NCBI GenBank assembly: GCA_030248215.1 | Contig: JASANG010003691.1 | Location: forward strand, 247,501 to 311,500 | Source: Enoplolaimus lenunculus | Lineage: Eukaryota > Nematoda > Enoplea > Enoplida > Thoracostomopsidae | DNA length: 64,000 bases | Reading direction: 5' to 3' | Shown: piece by piece, positions 1 to 13,600 of the stretch | How positions within the stretch are numbered: the stretch's first letter is position 1 | Layout: every line of letters starts with the position of its first letter | Notes under the pieces: generated by a model | Seen by the model: only the letters and a program-made list of their open reading frames with translations | What the model was told of the DNA's origin: nothing | Databases searched by the model: none | Translations under genes and position numbers: made by a program

Positions 1-1137
1 TTACCGATTCTACACATATTATATATATTGTCTGTGCGTCACATTTAATTTATTATACGCGGTATATTGTCTTGGGACAAATGTGTCCCTCGATTGAAGA
101 ATATCGGCATATACACGAACGTAGCCAAGATTTCAGTTGTGTATTTGGACACCAGAATCCAATAGAGTTATTCTAACACCTATAAAAGTGACTTTTTCGC
201 GTCTCACCTTCCTGAAAAATTCATTTTTTAGGTCCCAAGGTCCCCTCATGGGATCCAAAAAATTGTCAGAAAATGTGACAAATTATATAGCATAGGTACG
301 ATGCAGCTTGCGGAGCTGAGTGCAATGGCGTTAAATTTTTTGCAATCAGACGCTTGGATGACGAATTATGCTCAAATAACTGATTTGGTGCCGTCCAATC
401 ACACTTGTTGACGACAATTTATTGGGTCCCATGCGGTGGACCTTGGGACCTTAATAAAAAAATCGATTTTTTCAAAAATTCAAATTTAGGCATAAAATGA
501 TCAATGGAGGTAACGAGAAGCTCAAATATCTAAAAATTTTCAAAATCGAACCACTGTTGGACACACATGGGCTGGAGTGGATAACGGAAAATACACCGTT
601 TCAATACATTCTTAATCCAAAGAACAAACTTTATATATCTGTGGCCAGCCAAGGAATTTGATTTGGTGGGGAGTAGCGAAAAACCGACCAAAAATTCAAC
701 TTTCAGCGTCTGCAAGAGCCATCCATAATCGCGCAACCTATCTATTGAAGACACGATTACGGTGCCGGAAATCGAGCTATATATACTTCAATTGAAAACT
801 CTGAGTTTGAGCAAATTTCCTTACAATATATAATACCAGCCTTTGTGTTCAGCCTTAAGAATATAATTAAAATGTCACGCAAATTACGAGAACGAGCGAT
901 AAACACAAAAAATCTGAACTCGTTGATAGTGAACATTTTAGAATGAAACACAAATTCACTTGCTAAAAATTGATTGAAATGTATGCTTGATTACAAGATA
1001 TACTAACAGCTAGAATGTTTTACCTTTTTATGTTAGGCCGTCATACAAAAACCATTATACATACCCCCCCCCCCGTATTGACAAACACAGAAACTGATCA
1101 AAAACCGCGAGGTCGGGAGGCACCTACACTGGGTGCA
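1..1137. other. No recognised feature
   Basis: AT-rich sequence with short open frames only (74 codons or fewer) and a run of C near 1066. I recognise no gene, TIR element or tandem array here. Confidence 0.5.
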
Positions 1138-1275
1138 GGGCCCGTGTTACTTTAAGGGGCGTCCAGGTTTCTGGTGGGTCTATAAAAGAGTATAAGTTTA
1201 GATTCTAGATATTTTTTTGCTTAGGCTTAGGAGTTCGCTTAATCTACTGCTACGCCCCTTAAAGTAACACTGGCC
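1138..1275. mobile_element. Family C short TIR element
   Basis: Left end GGCCCGTGTTACTTTAAGGG, then GTTTCTGGTGGGTCTATAAA, TTTTTTGCTTAGGC, and right end CTTAAAGTAACACTGGCC. Same order of blocks as the other C copies, with only a very short TTAGGC core. Confidence 0.75.
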
Positions 1276-1696
1276 GGGTGCAGTATACAGTAGAGAAAGA
1301 ATCTTCGCCAACGAACCCGACCGTGAAGCGACCAGCAAATTTTAGCATCCTTTTCTAAGTTTAGCTACGTCCTTCTACTGATATAAATACAACAGAATTC
1401 GATGTAATTACTAAGCTAGTACCAAAAAAACACAATATTAGAAATTTATTTAAAGCTTTGCCTAGCGGCACAATTGACAAACGAACAAAAGCATTCAATA
1501 ACAACAAAAACAAAATAATAAAACGGCACATTCAAGCACCAAATACACGCATTACACATCATAGCAAAGATAGCCGAGAAAAGCGAAAACAGATTTGAAC
1601 GGATACGGCCAAACTGGGTGCGCGCTGCAGAATCTGATGTTGGCCATCCCAGCCTACGCCCCTCCCGCAACAAAGATCAATAGTAAAAACTATTTA

Positions 1697-1755
1697 TTTT
1701 GGCTTTTCCCTCGATGCGATGGTAGATTTTGGCTTTTCCCTCGATGCGATGGTAG
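1697..1755. repeat. Two tandem copies of a 30-bp unit
   Basis: TTGGCTTTTCCCTCGATGCG followed by ATGGTAG occurs twice in direct register, 30 bases apart. The rest of 1276-2220 shows nothing I recognise. Confidence 0.75.
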
Positions 1756-2220
1756 TAAGCTTTTGTTATCATATCGCGTTGCCTCCCCCCGTTAGAAATT
1801 TTCCGAAACCCAACCCCTCGTGCATTCTTGTTTCGATTCCGCGACCATTTCTTTCAACAATACTCAAGGTCAGCTTTGTAAAGCGTCTCAATCATCCGTT
1901 TGTGTTTATTATGACATACAGACAAACTAAAATATGAGTGCCCCTCATGGCACAATATCATGACTTTGTCTTCAACACTGTCATCACAAGTGTATACACG
2001 GCAGCATAGGGGATTGCATCTTCTGTTGTCGATATCTTGGAACAAACGAGAAAAAAACGGACGTTTTACAGGCTTCACAAGAATAAATAACCTGCTGGAT
2101 CAAAACAATATTCTCGCTCAGTACGCCAGTTCGCAATAAAACGTTATCATAACGTTTATGGCTGTCCTGAAATTAAATCTTGACTACGCCTGTGAACACT
2201 ATCACATATAAGTAGTGTCT

Positions 2221-2412
2221 GGCCCATGTATAGAACAGTGCCGGAGCAGCAGTAGTATAAGCATATTCCTAAGCTTACGCCTAAGCCTAAGCTTATAGAT
2301 GAGCCTATTCCTAAACCTCAGCCTAAACCTAAGCAAAAAATTAGTCTAAACATTAAACTGACTCTACTATAGACCGTCCAGAAAACGATCCGGCCCTGTT
2401 CTATACATGGGT
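2221..2412. mobile_element. Family A short TIR element with TTAGGC-type core
   Basis: Ends GGCCCATGTATAGAACAG and CCTGTTCTATACATGGGTC; the core has CCTAAG-type repeats on the plus strand, so the element lies in reverse orientation relative to the copy at 28631. Block order matches other A copies. Confidence 0.8.
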
Positions 2413-4536
2413 CGAATATTTCAAGGAATTGTCATATAAAAATGTTCGATCCGCGTCTACGAATGCCACAACTTGCAGTATAAAATTCGAAACAATTTTG
2501 CATGCGCTTGATTTCAAAATAACGAATACTGACCCTGTCAAAACTACTGTCACAACCGATGAATGTCAAGCAAATGCCAACTTTTACTCAAAAACACAGT
2601 GAAATCAAAATTGTACACAACCGTAGTTGTTCGCGACACTCGCGTGCCAATATCAGACTTGTATACCGGTTCACTTAACACTGCGTTCTGAGTGTCTCAA
2701 TGCCAGTTTGCGTGCACAAAGTTTTACCATCAGCCTGATGAGTGCCGGCATGAGAGAAAACAAACGACCAAAAAATATTGTCTCTTAAAATCAAATTGGC
2801 AATTTGTTAACAAATACTCAATATATTGTAGCTACTTGACAGTACCGAATTCCGACTGGGATTGGATGTTGCGGATCGTATCCCCGTTTCGGTAGACCTT
2901 CTACTTCGTTTAGATTCCAATTCGTGAGTGTCTCACGATCAACAGACCACACAGCATCTCTAGTTTTATACAAACGTTCTCTCAGGACGCTCTAAATCGC
3001 GAACCGAATGCTACTATAGAATGATGTATTAGAAACGAGAGCGTTCGAACAAACCATAAAATTGCACTCTGTAATATCGAGCCGACAACACGCAACGGCC
3101 CGATTTTAATAAGCTTAAAATTGAGGAAGCCTATAATATAAGCATCATATAATATATATACGCGAGTATACACGCACGCCAGGATTAGATACATCTTATC
3201 ACTACGACTATACGAGACGAGGTCAACAAGCATTCGACTGAGCACACACACAAAAGCCTCGTTTAAGCATACCCGAGCAGGCTAAACTCACACATAACAA
3301 AAGCTTTCTAATTCTGACCTTGTTTCTCTCAAATATATATATAGCGTATATGTGCAGCCAAACGCTCCTAAGCAGATAATATTAGGCTGCGATACAAACA
3401 AAACTGACAAAGATTCAGGCCGCGAACCGGAACTGACACACTGACTTCGGGGCAAAATTTTATACGGAACGCGCGCGTTTGCAAAAGGATAAACTGAATA
3501 TAGGCTTTATTAGTGACTGCGGCTTATCGAGATATATACAGGATATTTGCTGAGCGGATAGATATAGGCAGTAGCTGAAGGTAAAATATACCGGAAACGG
3601 AGGTCAACATATTATTTGAAGTGATAAAGTAAAAATATGTGGTTAAAATGGCAAGTGTTGCGTTTAATAATTTTTCTTGTACCACGGCTCAAACAGTAGG
3701 TAAAGGGCCGTGGTACAACCACGGTGCCTTTAGTGCAAAACTGTTCAACACACTTAAAGCACCGTTAACGCACGCACCAGCGTGCCTTAACAGTTTGATG
3801 TACGGTTAAGGAACGCTGCACGGTGCCTTACCAGTGTCTCAAATGAGCCGAACGGCAATACCGCACGCCATGGCTGTATTTGAATGAAAACAACCAACAA
3901 ATTTAACAACATTAAAATACAACCCACGCCAGGTTTATAGTTTATAAAATTTTAACACACCACGTGCGGTTTTTCACGCTCCACAGTTTTTTAATGCTAG
4001 TTTAGTACCGTAACCAACTCGGATCAAATAAGCTTCCCTAAGACATCCAGTAAAGTTTCCCCTAAAGATATAAACTCAAGTTTTTAATCCTTTGCTGATT
4101 TATAATACTCAACAAAGGATCATGGTGTGCAATAGGACCAAGCTGAAATTTAAATTTCTTTGCAGGAATAGCATGGATATGAGCATACATGTCGGCACAG
4201 ATCGGTATGAAAAACTACACAAAAATTACTAAATGTTCTCGAGTAGTATCAATGGATATTCCTCTTTAGGGTAAGTAGTACAGTTTCCCCCTTAGTTGAA
4301 AATCGGAAAACTTGACTTGATCCGCTGGCTCGGTAAGCAAGAGAGTGGGGCTTCTAAAACCACTTTAGAAGTGTCGTGTCGCGAGTTTACATGCATTTCG
4401 ATATAAAATATATAAATTAACTATATACAGTTGCACGTTTATGCTGCATAGTGCGTATGCAAATTACAAAATCGATGAACAACTATCTAAACACGACCTC
4501 GCTGACGCGAAGCCGCAAAAAATCAAACATGAACTA
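2413..4536. other. No recognised feature
   Basis: Unannotated spacer. CACGGTGCCTT occurs near 3720 and again near 3819 in the same orientation, in a GC-richer patch (3670-3870). No coding signal or clear element boundary is seen. Confidence 0.4.
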
Positions 4537-4700
4537 TTAGGGTTGCGCTATGCTTTAGTGAGCCGGACGCCGGCGCTCGCAGCCGCACGGCGTCGTACAG
4601 CAATTTTTTATAAGTTTTACAGCGCCGAGCGGCAAAACCTTTTACCGTGTTGCAAACCGGTATCCGGCGGCGGGCAGCGGTGAGTATAGCGCAACCCTAA
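4537..4700. mobile_element. Family I MITE with GC-rich core
   Basis: Perfect-looking ends TTAGGGTTGCGCTAT and ATAGCGCAACCCTAA, flanked by TA on each side, as in TA-targeting cut-and-paste elements. The interior is unusually GC-rich (GCCGGACGCCGGCGCTCG). The right end of a second copy is at about 38343-38360. Confidence 0.7.
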
Positions 4701-4975
4701 TACCTGAAAATCCATCACCGTTTAGGTGTAATCACAATCCGATTATGTCATTTTTTTAATCTCTTTTTACACCATGCCAAACTGCGGCCCATTTATAGAT
4801 CAGAGGCCAACCGTCGTTCCATCCATGGTACTACAACACAGTAAGCTAACAGGTTTAGACTAATTTTTTTACTTTGGCTCAGACTTTTCCTCACGTTTGG
4901 GCTTTGGGCTTAGGAAATTTTCTTATACTACTGTTACTGTATTTGCTACACTTATTGCTTTTATAATAGAAATAT

Positions 4976-5327
4976 CAGGGTATAACCGGAGGTTTGCCTC
5001 CTGCTCCGGCCGAAATCGACCTCCGGCTCCGGTTCCCGTAGAATTTATGGCAGAGGTTGCGGCAATTTCGGTAGTGAAATTTTGCAGAGTTTTACAAAAT
5101 TTATTTGTTTGGAGTATTTCGCTTTATGTTTTAGTACAATTTTGTTTCTGAAATTGCCGAGATTCCGTAGTATATAAAATATGTGCAAAACCAAAAGATT
5201 TCACAACTTACAGATATTTGCTAAAATTCACAAACTGAACATCATTTTAAATACATTATTTCGCTTTCCCACCGGCAAATTTTTTGACATCCGGTTGCGG
5301 TATTTTTCACCTCTGGTTGCATCCTGA
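4976..5327. mobile_element. Family F short element (CAGGGT ends), intact-looking copy
   Basis: Starts CAGGGTATAACCGGAGG and ends CCTCTGGTTGCATCCTG, inverted relative to each other. Subterminal blocks are rich in CCGGCTCCGG. CAGGG-type ends recall hAT elements. It lacks any coding frame, so it is non-autonomous. Best reference copy for F2 at 5728. Confidence 0.7.
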
Positions 5328-5348
5328 TAAATAATATACACGTGTCAG

Positions 5349-5533
5349 GGCCCCACGTAAAGATTAGGGGCGGAACAGTTTTTCTGCGGGACCGCAATAG
5401 ACTAAGCTTTAGCTTTAGACTGATTTTTTGCTTGGCTTAGGCTTAATCTTAGGAACCTGCCCATTCTTACGCGTAGCTTTAGGCTTATGAGCATGCTTAT
5501 AATACTGTTCCGCCCCAGTTCTTTACATTGGCT
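5349..5533. mobile_element. Family B short TIR element
   Basis: Left end with GTAAAGATTAGGGGCGGAAC and GTTTTTCTGCGGGAC, then TTTAGACTGATTTTTTGC, a short TTAGGC-type core, and right end CTGTTCCGCCCCAGTTC with TTTACATTGGC. Confidence 0.75.
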
Positions 5534-5727
5534 CGCGTCAGGATGCAATCGGCACTTACAAAATGCTGGAATCGAAAAGCGAAAGTAACTGAACCGAAAA
5601 GTTAAATTATATTTTCGGAAAATCCGTTTTAAGCAATTTTAAATGTACTTCAGGATCATACTTCACTAAAAATGATTTCAGGATCCTGCGCTTAAAAACA
5701 AAATTCACCTAAATGATCTTCTGTCAG

Positions 5728-6376
5728 CAGGGTATAACCTTAGGACACCCACGACCTCCGGCTCCGGTACACTGCAAAAAATAGTGAGTCAATTTGTCTC
5801 TCCGAAATAGGCTTTTCGGGACTACACGAACTGAGTCAAATTCGATTCCGCTAAAGTCAAACGGGCGATTCAGTGAGTCGAATGTGACTCTGGTAGAGTC
5901 GAATTTTGAGTCAATTTGTGTAGTCCCGAAAACCCTATTTCGGAGAGTCAATTTTACTCACCATTTTTTGCAGTGTAAAATTTCTGGCGGAGGATCCTGC
6001 AATTTCGGTATAGCGAAATTTTGCAGTTTAACAAAATATTTTTGTTAGGTGCGTTCAGTTTTACTTTTTACAATTTTGAGGTAAAAATTGAAATATCGTA
6101 ACTTAAACTTTTATACTTGAACATTCGTTTTTCTGTTTTGACCACTTACATTTTCTGTTTACTTTTACAATCCGCTTTATACCCTGACTATGACTCAAAT
6201 TGTAAATAGACCTATATGCGTAATTGAGAAACTCTACAAAAATAAGATAGGTAATGCAACTGCTTTTTGAAGTTTCAAATTTAAAACATTTTTATACAGA
6301 AAATTTAGGTGAAAAATGCTGGATTTAGTACTAGAATTAGACAGTGAAAAATACCGGAATCCCAGTTGCGCCCTGG
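5728..6376. mobile_element. Family F element split by a family D insertion
   Basis: Left part CAGGGTATAACC to CCGGCTCCGG and right part AAATTTCTGGCGGAGG to GTTGCGCCCTGG are colinear with the uninterrupted copy at 4976. The D element at 5768-5977 sits between them. The longer right part (to 6376) is more diverged. Confidence 0.65.
5768..5977. mobile_element. Family D palindromic MITE nested in F
   Basis: Ends TACACTGCAAAAAATAGTGA and TTTTTTGCAGTGTA. The two halves are near mirror images centred on TCAGTGAGTCGAATG. TA at both outer edges fits a TA target duplication. Contains several TGAGTC motifs. Confidence 0.8.
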
Positions 6377-6430
6377 CATGTTGATCTTGATATACGCTCA
6401 GAATAAACACAATTTACCCTTAAAACTTTT

Positions 6431-6621
6431 GGCCCATGTTACTTTAAGGGCCGTAGAGGTTTCCGGTGGGTCTATAAAACGGTGTGTTTAGATTCTAGAT
6501 TACAATTTCTGGCTTAGGCTTAGGCTTAGGCTTAGGAACACATTTTTGCAACGCTTAGGCTTAGGCTTAGGCTTAGGAATACGCTTAATCTACTGTTACG
6601 GCCCTAAAAGTAACATTGGCC
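6431..6621. mobile_element. Family C TIR element with TTAGGC core
   Basis: Ends GGCCCATGTTACTTTAAGGG and CCCTAAAAGTAACATTGGCC. The core has two blocks of pure TTAGGC repeats separated by AACACATTTTTGCAACGC. Confidence 0.85.
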
Positions 6622-7209
6622 AAACTTTTAATATATAATAAAAATCAAAACACTGTGCGCTGTTAGCGATAGTATTTCCAATCCATATTGGCAAAAGAAA
6701 GGTCAATAAAAGCTGGTACCCTTTCAAATGCTTTCAGTTACCATCGAATACAATGTAATCAAAATTGAGCTTGACATGGCGTGAAATAACGGCGCGTCAC
6801 ATTTCCAGTGTTGAGGTTAGCATTCCCTTACATTTTTAGTGCAATCTCATCGTTTTTCCGTGCTCTGAAATTCAGCGAAAACCTTCGCTAGAATTATCTA
6901 AACCTAAGCACACACCGGAGTTCGCAGGCAGAACCCAGATAGCACAAGCGTATAGGTGAAACCCTCTATTACGCTGGACCATATCACTGCCTCTGGCAAT
7001 TCTCGAGTAATTTTTTGACAGTTTACTTCATTTTTTAAAAAAGCTACTAAAAGCCGCTGGTACAAAAAACTTACGCAAGTAAAGCACGGGCCGGGTAAAG
7101 AAATCAGTACCTACACTTATATGTCTTTGCGTAAAACCATTTGATACCACACCTTTGAACGACCCTGCTCCAGCATAAATAATGAAAGAAATAACTAGCG
7201 AAAGAAAAA
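6622..7209. other. No recognised feature
   Basis: AT-rich spacer 3' of ALDH. GGGCCGGGTAAAGAAATC near 7089 resembles GGGCCGGGTAAAAAATC near 59545, hinting at an unclassified low-copy repeat. Confidence 0.35.
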
Positions 7210-7551
7210 TCAACTTTCAACAATGTACTGTAAACAAAACAATATTGTACCCATTGCATCAATGGAAGCCAACTTATTAAAATAAATTGTTAAGGCGTGG
7301 ACAGTTTTTCTTCCAATCTGACGTAGACCTGAAAAAATAAGACTTAACTCCGAGCAGCGGATCAAGGATACTAAAATAACATGGATTTTGGAACCGGTGT
7401 CGTATATGATTTCTCCTGAAGGTACATTATTCGTTTCTTCATATATTCCTTCCAGCATGGAATGATTTTCTCCTTCAGCAGGTTGCAAACGGATTTCCGA
7501 TTCAACTCCAGTTCTGGTTTTGACGACACAGGTAAAATCGTAAGTTTTCAT
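7210..7551 (-). CDS. Possible small gene just downstream of ALDH, unrecognised
   Basis: A 113-codon open frame starts 53 bases after the ALDH stop codon on the same strand. Its first half (MKTYDFTCVVKTRTGVES, then a charged, balanced stretch with EGIYEETNNVPSGE) looks more protein-like than random frames nearby. A possible splice acceptor (ACTAG) lies 10 bases upstream of the ATG. I recognise no domain. It could be a downstream cistron, an alternative terminal exon of ALDH, or chance. The second half is less convincing and may be read-through into an intron. Confidence 0.22.
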   Translation of the reverse strand: MKTYDFTCVVKTRTGVESEIRLQPAEGENHSMLEGIYEETNNVPSGEIIYDTGSKIHVILVSLIRCSELSLIFSGLRQIGRKTVHALTIYFNKLASIDAMGTILFCLQYIVES

Positions 7552-7603
7552 AGGTTCTAACTAGTCTAATTTCCAATAAATTATGTGCGAAATTTGCCTA
7601 CGG

Positions 7604-10600
7604 CTAGTTAAGTTTTAAGCGTAGCTTTGTCTGCATTTCAAAATAATTACTACGCGTGTTAAAGTGGGGAACGTTAAAAGGAATTACTCTTCAACGCGGT
7701 TTTTAAATAGCAACAAAAATATCAAAATACTACCGGTTTAGTTAACTAGTTTTGAACATTGTGACGGCTTTCTAGAATAAACGTACCGTTTTAATTTCAC
7801 AATACTCCTTGATGCCTTCCTCGCTGCTAAAACAATTAGTACACTGGAAACTAATACCAATCGTACGCGCAAAAGCAATGTTTGTTACACTAAACATCAT
7901 ATCAGTCATAAAATTTTCACTTCCGATTCCGGTATGGATTCTAGCAAACATTTGCTATTCCGATTGCACTTCCGATACGTATCAACCAAACACGGTTTTA
8001 AACAGTTCAAGCCCCACAGACGGAAACGAAAACGTACATACCACGCGTAGCGTTTCAAATGTTCCTGCGAAGTAATAATGGCTTTAGGGCCTACAAAGTA
8101 TTTCATAAAATAATAATGCTTCCAAATACGTACTGTTCTCGGCCAATTCCTGACTGATTGTATCCACCAAATGGAGCATTTCCGTTGACCACATGATAAC
8201 AATTCACCCTAAATAAATAGTCTCCCGTTAAAAACGAAATTTGCATTTACTCCAAACGTCACACAATAAACATAGAACACTAATTAAGTTCCTTTAAACA
8301 CTAATCAAATTCCAAAATGTGCCCAGCCGTAAATCCATTGTATTCGTGTGGAAATGTTGTTTTAATACTTTAGTTTTGGATCGCGGTTAGCAATATTACG
8401 GTTCTATAAATATTACAAAATGCACAAAACCTTCTCAAACCTGTAGTGACCGTGCAAAAAATTTTCAGCTACAGTAGTTGCATTCAAAAAATTTAGCACG
8501 ATAGTGCTGATGAAGAGAGACATATCCGTAAGTAAACAAGAAATATGAAATAAAAATACATTAGGATTATTTTACGCAGCCGAGCAGGAACCAACGTACC
8601 ATACAGTACCAGCACGCAAGCTATGAGCAATGGACAGTGCCTTATCGATATCTTTAGTGAACACAGACGCTGCAAGACCGTAACTTGTATCATTGGCACG
8701 CGGTATAACCTTAAAGTTCAACTACTACTATATCATACTGGTATTATGGTGTCCCAATGCACCAAATCTACAATCGCAATACAAAATTTTTTAGTTTTAA
8801 TGGTCTTGGTCGCAATAGCTGTTTTTAACACCGAATTATTATTGTTATAGCGGTACTAACAAAAACAAGGCACAACCGGATATACGACTAAGACAGAAAA
8901 GCCATCCGCATCCGGGCTCCAACAGCAGAATTCCAAATTACCGGATACGAACTTCTGAAAAGCATAGCACGTCCTCTATATTAAATACTAATTGTTTACG
9001 ACCAAATTCACTGCATTACACCCTCACTTTTTCTCGACATTGTAAAAATCAGCAGTTACACTACGAAAAACATTTAATAGATATGAAAACTTTGCGTGAC
9101 TGAATTTTACATTCTGTCAAAATGTCAAATAATTTTTTGTATTTCGGCAGTTTTTCTGCCATTGACAAATTTGATTTGTATGCGAATAAACAAATTCTGA
9201 ATTATACTTTTATTTTTTACAACAACTTACGGAAATAATGTTATAACTAGCACTACCTCTTCTAATGTTTTAAATTTAATCAACTGTTGCACAGGTCCAA
9301 ATATTTCTTCACGTGCAATTCGATGCGAGTCTTTTACGTCTGCAAATACTGTTGGCTCAACGAAATAACCTTCTGAGCCAAATTTGCCGCCACCACACAT
9401 CAAACGCGCGCCTTCTTTTTTACCCGATTCAATTAGATCAAGAATTTTGTTGAATTGATCGCTGTCAATCTACAACAGAATCACCAAACTGAAGATATAC
9501 TGCTTGAAAACTTAAACATCTCGATCGCAAACAAAGAGGATACAAATGCAAATTAGTCGTATAAAGCAAAAAGAAGCACCACAGTTTTTATACACAAATC
9601 AGTACAGCATAAAATCCCAAACAAAAGTGTGTCGTTTGTTTCTAAAAAGGCGTTCCTGATTTACTGTTTTTAATATAGAAGAAGATTCACCAGCACAAAA
9701 ACCAGCTAAATCTGAGTTGAATTATAAATTTGAATTCTTTGATTAAACAGGACGGTGACCCTAAACATACTTACTTGCGGGCCAGACTCAACATTTGGAT
9801 CAAATGGGTCGCCAACTTTTCTTGATTGCGCACGTTTGACAGCCTTTTCCACAAACTTGTCATAGATATCTTCTTGAACATATGTACGCGATCCGGCCGT
9901 GCAGCATTGGCCCATGTTGAAAAACAACGCAAAATGAGACATTTCGACGGCGTAGTCCACTAGAATACAATACCAACATTAGTCTCAAGACTGTGATATC
10001 AGGCATGCAACACATACAATACACGATATTTTTCACAGTCATAACATCGTGGCATAAATTTTATTTACAAGCTAGTTGATGAGTAAGCGAAACTATAACC
10101 GGTTTTGTGGAATGCAGAAATGTTCAGAAATGCGGCCACCCAGTATATATGCAGTGAGAACAATCTGTTAAGTATAGTTTCATGAAATATTTCTTAAGCC
10201 GCAGAGAAATCTGTAAATAAGTAATAAATTATATAACTATGAAATAGAAAACACACGTCTATACAACATATCCCTTGCTTAAATATCATTGCGCCTTACA
10301 ATCAGCATCAGCGAGCACTATATTTGGACTTTTGCCACCGAGTTCAAGAGTCACTTTCTTCAGGTTTGAATCTCCCGACGCTTTCATAATCAAACGGCCA
10401 ACTTCAGTTGAGCCTGTGAAGCTGACCTTGTCGACATCCATATGATGCGAAATTGCAGCGCCTGCATCCCCATATCCAGTTACAACGTTCACCACGCCAG
10501 CCGGAATGCCTGCCTACAATGTGTTGTGAAAACATAGGTAACTCAAAAAGCTATTTGCTACACTTCCGTAACTTGTTTGGTTTTAATAATCATTCAAAAC

Positions 10601-13600
10601 AAACAAAAGAGATTAAAATTAAGAATTTATAAATGTTATTTTGGGTAGCCATTGAGCTTAAAAATAGAAATTATACACTACAATAAAAATGATAGTAACC
10701 AATCAAATTTGGGGCTCTGATATGACAGCAGCTTTGGCTTGCAGCTGTTCACTTGTGGCAACTAAGTAGATTTCAAACAAGTTGTGCATACCTTCAAAAA
10801 TCAAACTTACTTCTTTTACAAGCGAGGCAAGGTGCAATGTTGTCAGTGGCGTTTGTTCCGCAGGTTTGATGATAACTGTGCATCCAGCACAGAGCGCCGG
10901 TCCAAGCTTGCAAATTGCCATTGGAAGCGGAAAATTCCACTAAATTAAGCAAAGCATCTTTTTTAGCACTTGTGAAGAACAATAATTTATTCACACAAAA
11001 ATTACACACACATATATACGTAAAATAACACACATTTGCAAAATATAACGCGAATAAATTTAACAAAGAAATTTTTTAACATAGACATCAAAATATTAAT
11101 TTTTTGTGGAAAACTATCTTGTGCAGACGAATGGGCTGGTATTACTCGTAGTAGTATGGCAATAAAAATGTATATATTCATATTAAATCGCTTCATAACA
11201 GCGCGATCAGCAAACCTTACAGGTAGAATAGCGCCCACAACTCCAACTGGTTCCAGCCGCGTGTAGCAGAAGTAATTACCGTCTAGAATATATAAAGTAA
11301 AAAAACTACTAGACAATGCCTATATGAGATTGCTTTGAAGTCTGAAGTAGGCCTTAGTTTACAGAAGACATTTTCTCAAAAACAAATACTTGTAACCGGA
11401 ATTATAAAATACCAGAACCGGAAAGTTACAAAATACCGGAACCGGAGCCGGAACTGGAAAACAAAAAACACTTGTTACCGAAAACTTCATTTTAAAGCTA
11501 TTTTATCGCTTTTAATGGTATAAACACACCATTTAGAATGCCAAAATCTTGAAACAAATGCAGTAGCTGCGAAACATATGAAAAAATTATAGAGTATGAC
11601 GCAAATTGAAAATTTTCGCAATACACGCTCAGGATTTCTCTACTGGAACCGGAAGTCCGGTTGCACCCTGGTTATAGTTTCAGTAAGAAATATCGGGCAA
11701 TGTACAATACTCGAGCTGGATGTCGATTTTGGCTGAGCCGGATATTCGGCTATTGCCTTATAAATGTATGTACCTAAAAACTCAATAGCAAATTTCAATG
11801 CACTAAAATTAAAACCTAAATGCTGTTGCAGCTTGTAAATGTCACACAAGGGCACCTACCAACGGGTACTGTTTTGCCACACAGTTTATCAGTATACGAC
11901 GCATAGCAACGGAGCCATTTACTTGAAATCATTACATCACCAATTGCGGTAGGGAATGGTTTGCCGTTATCCATTGTTTCAAGTGTCTAAAAAGCATAGC
12001 AGTCAGCTTTTAACACTAGGGTGCAACCGGACTCCTGGTTCCGGTTTTCGCCTTCCAGTTCCGGCATTCACCTTCCGGTTCCGTAATAATTCCGGTATTA
12101 AAATTTGGTCGGTGAAAATAAAGATATTTTACTAAAAAATGTCGATAAAACAAAATAAATTTCATTAGTATAGTATGCAAATCGCCGAAAATAAACCATG
12201 GAAGGTAGATATCGCTTCCGTTGATTATGAAAATCTAAAATATAGGAGATAAAGTGAAATCCTAACTCCAGCCAGGGTTAATTCACCAGGAATATTGCAA
12301 AAAAGAAAATTAAAATGAATTTTTCGGTGCTATGTATTTTTCTTTTTCCGGTTCCGGTTCGGTTTACAGTAATTTTTCAACTTCCGGTTCCGGTAAATTG
12401 TAATTCCGGTTGCACCCTGCTTAACGCTATATTGCACAATGCAAGCAGAAGCACTTCTGAAAAAAATTTAAAACATTGTCATTACATGCTGTGACATTAG
12501 CACTTCCATGCACTCAAGCATTTAAACTATTGTAACAAAAAGACAGAAACAGAAAAAATACAAACTATACGTGTATGTATCGCAAACCAATTATCTGAAG
12601 GTTTTGACCGTTCAGAACAATACACAAATGTAAAAATAGAATACGTACCTAATCTTGCAAAAGTAAATTCCCTTTAGCTTACACCTAGTATTGCAGCGTC
12701 TCGGTCAATCAAATCCGCTAGTTTGAACATAAGCTTGGTCCTCTCTGTAGGGTCCATCTTACGCCATTCCGACCCAAGTTGGAATGCTTTTTTCGCTGCT
12801 GAAATATATTATATGAACATACTGAAGTTTCAATTGCGATATTACCAATGTCCAAACATAAAATTATTGACTGTTTCATTATAGTCGAACTGCTGTTGAG
12901 GGGCAATTTTGGCGGCATACGTATATGTACGCCCATCAGAGTGCAACCGGAATTATAATTTACTGAAACCGGAATTTGAAAAAATTACCGGAACGGGAAA
13001 TTGAAAAATGCACGCCGCCGAAAGATTCATTTCAATTGTGTTTTTTATGTATTATTGGTGAAATATGTAACCTCAGTTGAAGATAGGTATTGACTTAATA
13101 TGCTGTATTTTGTCTTATCTGATCAACTGAGGCGAAATCTATCTTCAGTTGGTTGGGTTCGGTGATTGCCAAGATTTATATACTACGTATAGTAATTAAA
13201 ATACATTTCATATTTATCATTACTAATTGAACAAGTGGTTTTAAAATGGCTTCTTAAAGACTAGCAAAAATGTAAAACGACCAAAATTCAAAACTACCGA
13301 AATTTCTAATTCCGGTAAAAATTTACAGGAACCGAATCCAGAACCATATATACAGTAATAAATTCTGTTAAAACATAAAGATTGCTATGACGGCAGGGTT
13401 TCTTTTGCACTCATTTTAAATAAATTCATAAAAGTCGCACCAGCCACAGCAACATCTACATCATCTTTGTTAGCTTCTTGCACGTTTACAATTGGTTTCC
13501 CAGTTGAAGGATTGATGGTTGGAAAAGTTTTGCCGCTCTTGCTGTTGACCCATTCATTATTAATGAAAAACTGAAAAAGAGACTAAGATACTATAAAACG

